This document shows positions 52,220 to 60,668 of a stretch of 64,000 bases of DNA, in pieces. The first letter of the stretch is position 1. Each line of letters opens with the position of its first letter. The stretch spans positions 124,001 to 188,000 of the forward strand of contig CBFIAR010000002.1 in NCBI GenBank assembly GCA_965660625.1, written 5' to 3'. The position numbers were made by a program, and so were the translations under genes. The notes below the pieces were generated by a model. The model did no database searches. It was not told the DNA's origin and saw only the letters and a list, made by a program, of their open reading frames with translations. The DNA comes from Glaciecola sp965660625. Lineage in GTDB: Bacteria > Pseudomonadota > Gammaproteobacteria > Enterobacterales > Alteromonadaceae.

Positions 52220-54517
52220 ATGACTTCTCGTTGTGACTTTAGCCCACTGCACTCTAGCAATACGGGCAATAAAATAAAAAATGGTATAAAACAAAACGCC
52301 AATGTAACAAAGCGTAAATTTATTAAATTCTCTCAGTTAGCAACAGCGGTGTTGCTGGCTTTCTCAGTCCCTAGTTATGCACTTTCAGAGGCTTTGCTAC
52401 CAAATCAAGATACCGCTCAGGAACCCACGTCTACATTAAAAAATGAGCAAGAAAACACATCAACGCTTGATGCTAGTAGCATAAACGCAATTGAAAGAAT
52501 TGAAGTTGTTGGTCAAATCAATACCGGTTTAATGGAATCAGAAATCAAATTAGCCAACACTAGCTCACCTGATCTGCGTTCGCAGTTATCGCAAATTCCA
52601 GGTGTCAGTGTTAACGGTAACGGTTTAGTCAGCGGGATTGTGCAATATAGAGGACTATTCGGTGATCGACTCAAGGTTAAAATAGATGGTCTTGAGATTG
52701 CAGGGGCAGGACCAAACGCAATGGATAGTCCACTGTCTCATGCATTGGGTAATAATCAAATGGTAACTTTGTATCAAGGGATCGCTCCAGTTTCGGTTGG
52801 ATACGAGACGCTTGCTGGCGCTATAGAAATAAAAGACGCGCAACCAATATTGGGAGGATCGTCTGCATTTGATGCACGTTCCACTTTGTCAGCTAGTTGG
52901 TTTAGTAACAACAACGCGAAAATGTTGGGGGCTAACGTTGCTGTGGCAAACGACCAGAACTATGTATCATTTCAAGGCCAGTTTCAGGAAGCTGATAATT
53001 ACAGCAGTGGAAACGGTGATATTGTTCCTTCCACCTTTTACGAGCGAAGCGGACTTAAGTTTGCTGCGGCTAGATACACGGATGACTATGAACTCGACTT
53101 TTTAGTTGGTAGTCGCAACACCAACGAATCTGGGACGCCTGCGCTTGCAATGGATATCTCATTTGTCGATTCGGTATGGTACAAATTCGGTTTGGCAAAA
53201 AAGATTGATAGCGCTTGGAAAGTCAAAGCTAAGATATTTGGTAATCAAAATGAGCATATTATGACTAATTTTGACCTACGATTTACACCTTCGCCAGCAG
53301 CTCACAGAAAAAATACGGTGGATAGTGATGCTGTTGGAATGGACCTAGATTTTATTCAAACGTCAGTGCAGAACAATTGGAAGTTTGGTGCTAACTATTA
53401 TTCACAATTTCATGATTCTCGTATTACCAACCCGAACAATATGGCCTTCTTCATTCAGAACTTTACTAATGTGCAGCGTGAAGTTGGTAGTTTGTATGTT
53501 GAATATGATATCGCGGCAAATCCCTTTAACTCCCGAAATAAGAACAATAATGTGCATTGGCAGTTGGGCGGGCGAGTCACTAATGTTGCTTACGATGCTG
53601 ATGAAGTGGGTTCTAATATGGCAATGATGAATCCTAATGTTGCCGCACTAGTAAATGGCTTCAATGACTCAGAAAGAGCGTTAGATTTCGACTTACTTGA
53701 TGCTGTAATTAAAGCAGAGACACGGATAAACGAGCACTTGCAGGCAACATTATCATTTGGGCAAAAAGAAAGAGCGCCCAGCTATCAAGAGCTTTATTCT
53801 TGGTTTCCATTAGGGGTGTCGGCTGGTTTAGCCGATGGACGAAATTACTTAGGTAATCTCAATCTTGAAAAAGAGACCGCCGGCCAGATAGATGTTGGTT
53901 TACAGTTGCAGCAAAACGGTCTTACCGTAATGGGAAATATTTTTTACCACAGCATTGATAACTATATTATCGGTGTGCCCACAAACAATATGCCAGCTAA
54001 TATGATCGCAAGCATGATGGGGGCACAACAGCCGTTGCAATGGGATAATCGCAAGGCAAAATTGCATGGAGCGGACCTGTATATCTCCAAAACCATTGGA
54101 TCGTATTGGCAGGCAACGTTAAGTGCACAATGGGTTGAAGCTGAATTAACTGAAAGCATTGACGGTCAACGCTATCCCCTATATCGAATTGCGCCTTTAA
54201 GTGGCAATATCGCTTTGCATTGGAGCAAGGACTCACTCGACATGTCGCTGTCGGTTAATATAGCGGATGCGCAAGACGAAGTGTCTTCTTTACAAAATGA
54301 AACGACAACGCCTGGTTATGCAGTTTGGAATTTGAACATGCACTATCAGGTGACGCCAGCACTGACGCTAAGCCTAGTTGCCGAAAATCTATTGGACAAA
54401 GAATATGCACAGCATTTAGGTGGAGTAAACAGAGTCGTTGATAGTGAAGTAGCCGTTGGGGAAAAAGTACCTGAAATCGGTCGAAACATTGGACTGCATG
54501 CGGAGTATGCTTTTTAG
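52220..54517 (+). CDS. TonB-dependent outer-membrane receptor, possible copper receptor
   Basis: This is a 765-residue receptor. After a long basic lead and signal segment (KFSQLATAVLLAFSVPSYALSEA, residues about 37-59) comes an acidic linker, then the plug: IERIEVVGQ near 94, LRSQLSQIPGVSVNGNGLVSGIVQYRGLFGDRLKVKIDGLEIAGAGPNAMDSPLSH near 121-176 and LAGAIEIKDAQP. The beta barrel ends in EYAF with terminal Phe. Met-rich loops (near SNMAMMNP and NNMPANMIASMMGAQQ) and the DUF2946-like neighbour suggest copper, as in OprC/NosA types; this is inference. ATG 52220 is chosen for AGGAAA at 52207-52212; an in-frame GTG lies 12 codons upstream. Confidence 0.85.
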   Translation: MTSRCDFSPLHSSNTGNKIKNGIKQNANVTKRKFIKFSQLATAVLLAFSVPSYALSEALLPNQDTAQEPTSTLKNEQENTSTLDASSINAIERIEVVGQINTGLMESEIKLANTSSPDLRSQLSQIPGVSVNGNGLVSGIVQYRGLFGDRLKVKIDGLEIAGAGPNAMDSPLSHALGNNQMVTLYQGIAPVSVGYETLAGAIEIKDAQPILGGSSAFDARSTLSASWFSNNNAKMLGANVAVANDQNYVSFQGQFQEADNYSSGNGDIVPSTFYERSGLKFAAARYTDDYELDFLVGSRNTNESGTPALAMDISFVDSVWYKFGLAKKIDSAWKVKAKIFGNQNEHIMTNFDLRFTPSPAAHRKNTVDSDAVGMDLDFIQTSVQNNWKFGANYYSQFHDSRITNPNNMAFFIQNFTNVQREVGSLYVEYDIAANPFNSRNKNNNVHWQLGGRVTNVAYDADEVGSNMAMMNPNVAALVNGFNDSERALDFDLLDAVIKAETRINEHLQATLSFGQKERAPSYQELYSWFPLGVSAGLADGRNYLGNLNLEKETAGQIDVGLQLQQNGLTVMGNIFYHSIDNYIIGVPTNNMPANMIASMMGAQQPLQWDNRKAKLHGADLYISKTIGSYWQATLSAQWVEAELTESIDGQRYPLYRIAPLSGNIALHWSKDSLDMSLSVNIADAQDEVSSLQNETTTPGYAVWNLNMHYQVTPALTLSLVAENLLDKEYAQHLGGVNRVVDSEVAVGEKVPEIGRNIGLHAEYAF

Positions 54518-54553
54518 TATCGTATGAATTTTTCTTAGATGAAAATAAGACAT

Positions 54554-54589
54554 AAAAAAACCAGCATTAGCGATAATGCTGGTTTTTTT
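54554..54589. terminator. Bidirectional Rho-independent terminator
   Basis: A 16-bp perfect stem including the A/T arms (AAAAAAACCAGCATTA / TAATGCTGGTTTTTTT) has loop GCGA. It has a T run on the plus strand and, by symmetry, on the minus strand. It lies between the convergent TonB receptor and bipA and can end both transcripts. Confidence 0.93.
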
Positions 54590-54607
54590 CATAACATCAA
54601 TCTACAA

Positions 54608-56443
54608 CTAACTATTATCTTTCTTCGGACGACCAGCGCGTTTACGCTCGTTTTCAGTTAGTAGTTTCTTACGGATACGGATGCTCACTGGCGTTACTTC
54701 TACCAATTCATCGTCATCGATAAACTCTAGTGCTTGCTCAAGTGTGTAAACGATTGGTGGAACCAATGTTTGTGCCTCATCAGTGCCTGATGCACGCACG
54801 TTAGTAAGCTGCTTACCTTTAAGTGCGTTTACCGTTAAGTCGTTTTCACGGCTGTGAATACCGATAATCATACCTTCATAAACTTCGACACCGTGACCGA
54901 TAAACATACGACCGCGCTCTTGCAAGTTAAATATTGCGTTAGTGAGGGCTTTACCCGTCGCGTTTGCAATCAATACACCATTTTTACGCTCTCCGATGTT
55001 GCCACCTTTGTGCGGACCATAATGGTCGAATGTGTGATAAATCAAACCGGAACCAGAAGTTAGCGTCATAAAATCAGTTTGGAAACCAATCAAGCCTCGG
55101 CTTGGAATGATGAAGTCAACGCGTGTGCGGCCTTTACCATCTGGTGTCATGTTGGTCATTTCACCTTTACGCATACCAAGCTGCTCAATCATAGAACCCT
55201 GATGTTGCTCCTCAACGTCAATAGTTAAGGTTTCAAACGGTTCCATTAGCTTACCGTTTTCTTCTTTTAAGATAACTTCTGGGCGAGAAACTGCTAGCTC
55301 GTAACCTTCACGGCGCATGTTTTCAATCAAAATACCTAAGTGAAGTTCACCACGGCCTGAGACGCGGAATTTATCAGGGTCATTCATTTCTTCAACGCGC
55401 AAAGCAACGTTGTGAATTAATTCGTTTTGCAAACGTTCAAGGATATTACGTGAGGTCACGTATTTACCCTCTTTACCAGCGAATGGTGAGGTGTTTACTT
55501 GGAACGTCATGATAACTGTAGGCTCATCAACCGACAAAGGTTTCATCGCTTCGACTTTGCTAACGTCACAAACTGTGTCTGATATCTTTAATTCGCCTAA
55601 GCCTGTAATTGCGACAATATCACCAGCCGCTGCTGATTCAATATCATGTCTATCCAAACCTAAGTAACCTAATACTTTGCCAATTTTACCGTTACGCTTT
55701 TCACCCGCTGCATTAACAATAGTAACTGCTTGATTCAACTTCACCGTGCCGCGTGTGATACGACCGATGCCGATAACACCAACGTACGAGTTGTAGTCAA
55801 GCTGAGAAATCTGCATTTGCAAGGGGCCGTCTGGATCAGCATCAGGTGCAGCAACTTGATCAACAATTGTTTGGAACAATGGCGTCATGTCGTCGCTTGG
55901 CTCGTTATAGTCCATAGTAGCCCAGCCATTAATTGCTGAAGCATAGACAACTTGGAAATCCAACTGATCGTCAGTTGCGCCTAAGTTGTCAAAAAGATCG
56001 AATACTTGGTCAACAACCCAATCAGGACGAGCGCCTGGCTTGTCGATTTTGTTAATAACAACAATTGGCTTAAGGCCTTGCGCGAAAGCTTTTTGCGTTA
56101 CGAAACGCGTTTGTGGCATTGGACCTTCTTGCGCGTCTACTAATAGAAGTACAGAGTCTGCCATTGACATAACACGCTCTACTTCACCACCGAAATCGGC
56201 GTGTCCTGGAGTATCTACAATGTTGATGCGGTATTCATTCCAGTTAATTGCCGTGTTTTTAGCAAGGATGGTAATGCCACGTTCTTTTTCAATGTCGTTC
56301 GAATCCATTACGCGCTCTTCGGCTACGCCGCGGCTCGCTAATGTGCCGGATTGTTGAAGAAGCTTGTCAACGAGTGTGGTTTTACCGTGGTCGACGTGAG
56401 CGATAATCGCGATATTGCGAAGATTTGCAATGGCTGAAGGCAT
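54608..56443 (-). CDS. typA: Ribosome-associated GTPase BipA/TypA
   Basis: BipA is a translational GTPase related to EF-G that supports ribosome assembly and growth at low temperature and under stress. The 611-residue protein has G1 IAHVDHGKTTLVDKLL near residues 14-29 and the G2/switch GITILAKNTAI. It has G3 DTPGHADFGGEVERV near 74, G4 NKIDKPGARPDWV near 130 and G5 near YASAINGWA. Later blocks include SGRGELHLGILIENMRREGYEL near 359 and the BipA-specific C-terminal GERKNGVLIANATGKALTNAIFNLQERGRMFIGHG. It ends with a basic RKRAGRPKK tail. Confidence 0.98.
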   Translation of the reverse strand: MPSAIANLRNIAIIAHVDHGKTTLVDKLLQQSGTLASRGVAEERVMDSNDIEKERGITILAKNTAINWNEYRINIVDTPGHADFGGEVERVMSMADSVLLLVDAQEGPMPQTRFVTQKAFAQGLKPIVVINKIDKPGARPDWVVDQVFDLFDNLGATDDQLDFQVVYASAINGWATMDYNEPSDDMTPLFQTIVDQVAAPDADPDGPLQMQISQLDYNSYVGVIGIGRITRGTVKLNQAVTIVNAAGEKRNGKIGKVLGYLGLDRHDIESAAAGDIVAITGLGELKISDTVCDVSKVEAMKPLSVDEPTVIMTFQVNTSPFAGKEGKYVTSRNILERLQNELIHNVALRVEEMNDPDKFRVSGRGELHLGILIENMRREGYELAVSRPEVILKEENGKLMEPFETLTIDVEEQHQGSMIEQLGMRKGEMTNMTPDGKGRTRVDFIIPSRGLIGFQTDFMTLTSGSGLIYHTFDHYGPHKGGNIGERKNGVLIANATGKALTNAIFNLQERGRMFIGHGVEVYEGMIIGIHSRENDLTVNALKGKQLTNVRASGTDEAQTLVPPIVYTLEQALEFIDDDELVEVTPVSIRIRKKLLTENERKRAGRPKKDNS

Positions 56444-56808
56444 TTTTTACTCTCAATAGATAAATACGAAGGGAAAAAGCCCCTAGGATTGTTGGGCGCG
56501 GATTGTACAGATTTATTATTCAATTAGCGACAAAATTTGCCAATTTGTCTGCAAAAATAGTTAAATACTTGATTATTCACCACTGAATCTAGATTTTTTT
56601 ACCCCCTCCGTCATTAGAATCAAGCGATCACTTCTTAAACGAACAGTATTATGCGCATGCAGGAACCTCCTAAACCCGCCCGAAAATCAAAAAATTATTT
56701 TGTTCGAATCCACTATAAATGATGGTAGCCCTTGCTTTCGCAAGGATGACAGAGGATGTTTTAGATGGCCCAAAGTGTTTTGTTGATGTGCAAGGGTCGC
56801 AGCTTTAC
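56444..56808. other. 365-bp intergenic region between bipA and the yceI operon
   Basis: This is the leader and promoter area of bipA (minus) and the downstream end of the minus-strand YceI operon. It holds a REP-like hairpin (56721-56760, listed separately). No open frame, RNA gene or typical terminator was recognised elsewhere in it. Confidence 0.5.
56721..56760. repeat. REP-like intergenic palindrome
   Basis: The hairpin CCTTGC-TTTC-GCAAGG (56730-56745) is flanked by GATGGTAG and ATGACAGAGGATG. The pattern 'gtcatcCTTGCgaaaGCAAGg...' resembles the small dispersed palindromes found between genes of many gammaproteobacteria. It lies in the tail of the YceI operon. Whether it is repeated elsewhere cannot be seen from this window. 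Confidence 0.5.
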
Positions 56809-57423
56809 CTATTTATTCAACAATAGAGTCATATCAATTTCTTTACTAACCCATTCTGCGTCGGGATCAGATTCGAACCCAATTTTATGGGCAAGTCGGT
56901 TGACGCTGAAGTTTGCAGATAGCGTTGCACCATTATCTTTCAAAAGGAATGAAACTGGTTGACTGATGCCGCGCAATGTTAAATTTCCAGTAACATCGTA
57001 ATCATTTCCTTTCGAAATTATTTGCTCACTTTCGAATAGTCCTTTTGGATGATTCTTAACATCAAACCAGTCACCCTCGGGTAGGGTGCTGTCATACGTG
57101 CTATCACCTGTCTTCGCTGATGCAACATAAAATGTAGCTGTGATTTTAGGTGAATCTGCAGGAGGCAACACAAGTTCTGCATTCCATTTATTAAAAACCC
57201 CAGAGAATTTCATGCCGACATGCTCTCCAGCGAAAATGACTTTACTGTCTTTAGCGCTGAAGGTGAGTTTCTGTTGTGCAGCAGCAAAGGGAGCAAACGC
57301 TAAGGTAATCGCCATGTATAACGAAGAGCACAATATAAGTGAGTAGCCACAATTAATTCTTTCTTTTGTTTTAGGGCTGTTGATGTTCTTTGTTAGGTTA
57401 AGCAATACAAGCGTTTTTAACAT
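56809..57423 (-). CDS. YceI family periplasmic protein (second copy)
   Basis: From ATG 57421-57423 this is a 204-residue protein. An N-terminal membrane or signal segment (INCGYSLILCSSLYMAITLAFAPFAAAQQ) precedes the YceI lipocalin-like barrel: KDSKVIFAGEHVGMKFSGVFNKWNAEL, then STYDSTLPEGDWFDVKNHPKGLFESEQI, GNLTLRGISQPVSF and NRLAHKIG. YceI proteins bind polyisoprenoid lipids in solved structures. The unusually long N-region before the hydrophobic core leaves the start uncertain. A GGGA sits ten bases before the chosen ATG; the frame continues upstream into the cytochrome gene. It is the third gene of YceI-cytochrome b561-YceI. Confidence 0.87.
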   Translation of the reverse strand: MLKTLVLLNLTKNINSPKTKERINCGYSLILCSSLYMAITLAFAPFAAAQQKLTFSAKDSKVIFAGEHVGMKFSGVFNKWNAELVLPPADSPKITATFYVASAKTGDSTYDSTLPEGDWFDVKNHPKGLFESEQIISKGNDYDVTGNLTLRGISQPVSFLLKDNGATLSANFSVNRLAHKIGFESDPDAEWVSKEIDMTLLLNK

Positions 57424-57464
57424 ATGGTTATTTTCCCAAATATTTGTTGCTGTTGTGAGTTTAA

Positions 57465-58043
57465 TTAATCTTTGTACTTTGACCACCACATTCGGTTTAA
57501 TAAATTAAGGCCATGTGCTTTTTTGTGCCATATAACAGCAGCGATGTGACCTATAATGAGCGTAAACAGAACTGCGGCGGTTACCCAGTGTGTATTGTTG
57601 GCGATGGTTTCAACCGTTTTGTTTCTTGCAATCCCAGGAATATGAGGCCATTTTAACCAATCAATAAATACAAAGGTAGGCAGCCCAAAAGGGCTTGCAG
57701 AGACCATTACCCAGCCTGATAGAGGCATGATCACCAAAGCCACATAGAGTAATAAATGTCCCGTCTTAGCCTTCTTTTTATCAGTATTGGTCAGAGTGCT
57801 TGGAAGATCTGGTGCCGTTGTGAAAATACGTACGCAGATTCGGACAAATAATGCCCAGAGCATGACTACGCCGGCAGCTTTGTGTAGCTGAAATAGCTTA
57901 TATTGGTCAGCCTTACTGATATCGGCATTGACCATATACAAGCCACTTGCAAGCATGAATACCAAACCAAGCACAACGGTCCAGTGCAATAGGATACTCA
58001 CGCTGTGATAGGGTAACGGTTTAGCATCGGTCACACTAGTCAT
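57465..58043 (-). CDS. Cytochrome b561 family protein (YceJ-like)
   Basis: This is a 192-residue di-haem membrane cytochrome with four hydrophobic helices. Candidate haem-ligand histidines are in YHSVSILLHWTVVLGLVFMLASG near residues 13-35, KLFQLHKAAGVVMLWALFVRI near 49-69 and NNTHWVTAAVLFTLIIGHIAAVIWH near 146-170. GHLLLYVALVIMPLSGWVM near 94 is typical of the bacterial b561/YceJ family. It overlaps the upstream yceI gene by eight bases. Such cytochromes move electrons between quinol or superoxide and periplasmic partners; pairing with YceI is also seen in E. coli yceJ-yceI. Confidence 0.93.
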   Translation of the reverse strand: MTSVTDAKPLPYHSVSILLHWTVVLGLVFMLASGLYMVNADISKADQYKLFQLHKAAGVVMLWALFVRICVRIFTTAPDLPSTLTNTDKKKAKTGHLLLYVALVIMPLSGWVMVSASPFGLPTFVFIDWLKWPHIPGIARNKTVETIANNTHWVTAAVLFTLIIGHIAAVIWHKKAHGLNLLNRMWWSKYKD

Positions 58044-58668
58044 CTGTTTTTACAAACTCCCCTTCAATCATCACTTCAACTTCATCGCCAATATTAGGTG
58101 CATATTTTCCCATGCCCCAGTCGGTGCGTTTTATAGTTGTTGTAGCAGAAAAGCCCATCGTTGGTTTTCCACTAAAAGGTTGGCGTAACATTGCGCCGTT
58201 AAATTTTACGTCAAGTGAAACAGGTTTAGATATTCCCAGAAAAGTGAGGTCACCGTTCATAACAGCCGTTTTTTCACCCGTTATTTTTATAGAACTTGAA
58301 ACAAAATCGATACTGGCAAATTTACCCGCGTTAAACCAGCTTTCATCGGTCGCAAGTGTATTATCAAAATCTTCTTTCTCTGGATCTGGGTAAGCCGTTT
58401 GAATTGACATAGGATTGATCTTAGCCGTGACTTTAGTTTTCGTGATATCGGACGGGTCATATTCGATTGAAGCATCAAAGTCGGCAAAACGAGCAACATA
58501 ATTAGACAAACCCAAGTGAGAGACTTTCCAAACAACTGAAGCATGGCTAAGATCAAGTGCGTAGTTGCCTTGTGGCATATCATTGAAGGGGCTTTTGGCA
58601 AAAACCCAGGAGATACAGCCCGCTGAGGTAAGGACAATAGTAAACACTGCAATTTTTAAATAATTCAT
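58036..58668 (-). CDS. YceI family periplasmic protein (first copy)
   Basis: This 210-residue protein has an N-terminal signal segment (LKIAVFTIVLTSAGCISWVFA). It probably ends at a VFA-type cleavage site, though LTSAGC also resembles a lipobox. The YceI barrel follows: YALDLSHASVVWKVSHLGLSNYVARFADFDASIEYDP, ESWFNAGKFASIDFVSS, GDLTFLGISKPVSLDVKFNG and GFSATTTIKRTDWGMGKYAPNIGDEVEVMIEGEF. It is the first gene of the three-gene operon. The upstream region is shared with glnA and is dense in TGCAC half-sites. Confidence 0.93.
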   Translation of the reverse strand: MNYLKIAVFTIVLTSAGCISWVFAKSPFNDMPQGNYALDLSHASVVWKVSHLGLSNYVARFADFDASIEYDPSDITKTKVTAKINPMSIQTAYPDPEKEDFDNTLATDESWFNAGKFASIDFVSSSIKITGEKTAVMNGDLTFLGISKPVSLDVKFNGAMLRQPFSGKPTMGFSATTTIKRTDWGMGKYAPNIGDEVEVMIEGEFVKTDD

Positions 58669-58868
58669 ATTATCATTCCATTTTTATAATTTTTTCTAAA
58701 AAAAGTGCACAATATTGCACCGACCTTTGCACTTTAGAGATGTATATAACTAACACTACGCTAATATTTGAAAAAAGTGTGCAAAAGTATCGTAATTTTA
58801 GCTTACGCTAAAATGCTTGTGTATTTCAGCACCGTTATTGCACCAATAAAAACATGTTTATTTTTCAT

Positions 58869-58906
58869 TGCACCAAAATGGGTCTAATTCTAACTCATTT
58901 GGTGCA
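58869..58906 (+). promoter_or_regulatory. Two NtrC-like enhancer sites upstream of glnA
   Basis: TGCACCAAAATGGGTCT (58869-58885) has a perfect left half. CTAACTCATTTGGTGCA (58890-58906) has a perfect right half. Both are compared with the 17-bp NtrC consensus TGCAC-N7-GTGCA. Their centres are 21 bp apart and about 107-129 bases upstream of the predicted sigma54 start, similar to the enhancer distance of E. coli glnA. Confidence 0.65.
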
Positions 58907-58979
58907 GGCTAAGTATTGTAAAACGATTATCACTAGGAGCCACGCCAATGTTCACGTGCTTTTTTATTTGATTGCTAAA

Positions 58980-58995
58980 TGGCACGAATATCGCT
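58980..58995 (+). promoter_or_regulatory. Sigma54 promoter of glnA
   Basis: TGGCACGAATATCGCT contains GG (58981-58982) and GC (58993-58994) with the exact 10-base spacer required for sigma54. The -24 box TGGCACG is consensus and the -12 box deviates by one base (TCGCT for TTGCT). Transcription would start near 59006, about 90 bases before glnA. Confidence 0.8.
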
Positions 58996-59095
58996 TATAG
59001 TTTTGCATAGCTATTTTTGAACGCTTACGGGATAGTTTTTATCATTTGTACGGACTGCAAATCTGTGCAAGGACATTTTTTTATTGGAGAACAGT

Positions 59096-60505
59096 ATGTC
59101 AATCGAGTCGACATTAGAACTAATTAGAGAGAGCGAAGCAAAATTTATTGATTTGCGCTTTACGGACACAAAGGGTAAAGAGCAACACGTGACTATTCCT
59201 ACTCATCAGGTAGATGAAGACTTCTTTGAAGAGGGTAAAATGTTCGATGGTTCTTCAATTGCTGGTTGGAAAGGCATCAATGAATCTGACATGGTGCTTA
59301 TGCCCGATCCAACAACCGCGGTTTTGGATCCATTCGCCGAAGAAACACAGATCAATATCACTTGTGACATATTAGAGCCTTCAACAATGCAGGGCTACGA
59401 CCGCGATCCGCGCAGCATTGCAAAGCGTGCAGAAGAGTTCCTAAAGTCAACTGGTATCGGTGATACCGTATTATTCGGTCCTGAGCCAGAATTCTTTTTA
59501 TTCGACGACGTCCGTTACCATACAGATATGTCTGGTTCTTTTTTCAAAATCGATGCTGAAGAAGCAGCATGGAATTCTGGTGCTGAGTTTGAAGGAGGCA
59601 ATAAAGGCCACCGTCCTGGCGTGAAAGGGGGCTATTTCCCAGTATCTCCGGTCGATTCAGCGCATGATACTCGTGCAGCAATGTGCTTAGTAATGGAAGA
59701 GATGGGGCTTGTTGTTGAGGCTCATCACCACGAAGTTGCAACTGCGGGCCAAAATGAAATCGCTTGCAAATTTAACAGCATGGTTAAGAAAGCAGACGAA
59801 ATTCAAATTTATAAATATGTTGTACATAACGTTGCTGATGCTTACGGACAAACGGCAACCTTTATGCCTAAGCCACTTGTAGGTGATAACGGCTCTGGTA
59901 TGCATTGCCATATGTCAATAAGCAAAGATGGCAAGAACACGTTCGCGGGCGATAGCTATGCGGGTCTATCTGAAACTGCTTTATTCTATATCGGCGGTAT
60001 CATTAAACATGCTAAAGCAATCAATGCGTTTGCGAATGCTTCAACCAACTCGTATAAGCGTTTGGTGCCACATTTCGAAGCGCCTGTTATGCTAGCTTAC
60101 TCTGCACGTAACCGCTCAGCTTCAATCCGTATTCCTTATGTAACAAGTGAGAGAGCTCGCCGCATTGAAGTTCGTTTCCCTGACCCATCAGCTAACCCAT
60201 ACCTAGCGTTTACGGCATTGTTGATGGCTGGTCTTGATGGTATAAAGAACAAGATACATCCAGGTGAGTCGATGGATAAGGATTTATATGATTTGCCAGC
60301 AGAAGAAGCGGCCTCTATCCCTCAAGTTGCTCGTTCACTAGAGCAAGCATTAGCTGCATTGGATGCTGATCGTGATTTCTTAACCACCGGTGGCGTTATG
60401 AGCAACGACATGATTGATGCATATATTGAACTTAAGACTGCTGAAGTACAAAGAATCAACATGTCGACTCACCCAGTGGAGTTTGAGTTGTACTATAGCG
60501 TTTAG
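59096..60505 (+). CDS. glnA: Glutamine synthetase type I
   Basis: GlnA condenses glutamate and ammonia into glutamine and is the centre of nitrogen assimilation. From ATG 59096 it is 469 residues, exactly the E. coli length. Landmarks are RFTDTKGKEQHVTIP near 22-36, FDGSSIAGWKGINESDMVL near 51-69, GPEPEFFLFD near 127, NGSGMHCHMS near 264 and RNRSASIRIP near 340. The adenylylation site Tyr398 is in KDLYDLPAEE, so activity can be switched off by GlnE. The start is chosen for GGAGA at 59086-59090. Control is by the sigma54 promoter and NtrC sites upstream. Confidence 0.99.
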   Translation: MSIESTLELIRESEAKFIDLRFTDTKGKEQHVTIPTHQVDEDFFEEGKMFDGSSIAGWKGINESDMVLMPDPTTAVLDPFAEETQINITCDILEPSTMQGYDRDPRSIAKRAEEFLKSTGIGDTVLFGPEPEFFLFDDVRYHTDMSGSFFKIDAEEAAWNSGAEFEGGNKGHRPGVKGGYFPVSPVDSAHDTRAAMCLVMEEMGLVVEAHHHEVATAGQNEIACKFNSMVKKADEIQIYKYVVHNVADAYGQTATFMPKPLVGDNGSGMHCHMSISKDGKNTFAGDSYAGLSETALFYIGGIIKHAKAINAFANASTNSYKRLVPHFEAPVMLAYSARNRSASIRIPYVTSERARRIEVRFPDPSANPYLAFTALLMAGLDGIKNKIHPGESMDKDLYDLPAEEAASIPQVARSLEQALAALDADRDFLTTGGVMSNDMIDAYIELKTAEVQRINMSTHPVEFELYYSV

Positions 60506-60594
60506 AGCTGCATATCAGCGTTTATTATTTAGAACGAGGCCGATACACAATTGTTACACCGGTTCAGCGCTATCTAAATATAATAATCTATACT

Positions 60595-60622
60595 AAAGCC
60601 TGTGTTTACAGGCTTTTTTTTT
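60595..60622 (+). terminator. Rho-independent terminator of glnA
   Basis: A 9-bp perfect stem, AAAGCCTGT / ACAGGCTTT, with loop GTTT is followed by a long T run, about 90 bases after the glnA stop. It separates glnA from the DUF4124 gene and the regulator genes, similar to the glnA-glnLG terminator in E. coli. Confidence 0.9.
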
Positions 60623-60668
60623 ATTTGAAAACAGCTAAACTGCAAAGAGGGTTAATTAGGTCATCTAT

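Larger units (their letters stand above)
58669..59095. promoter_or_regulatory. Divergent control region of the YceI operon and glnA
   Basis: This 427-bp region has at least seven TGCAC or GTGCA half-sites. They occur around 58705-58730 (GTGCACAATATTGCACC and TTTGCACTT), 58839, 58869 and 58906. NtrC-like sites and a sigma54 promoter in front of glnA are listed separately. The proximal half next to the YceI gene presumably carries its own promoter. Confidence 0.6.
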
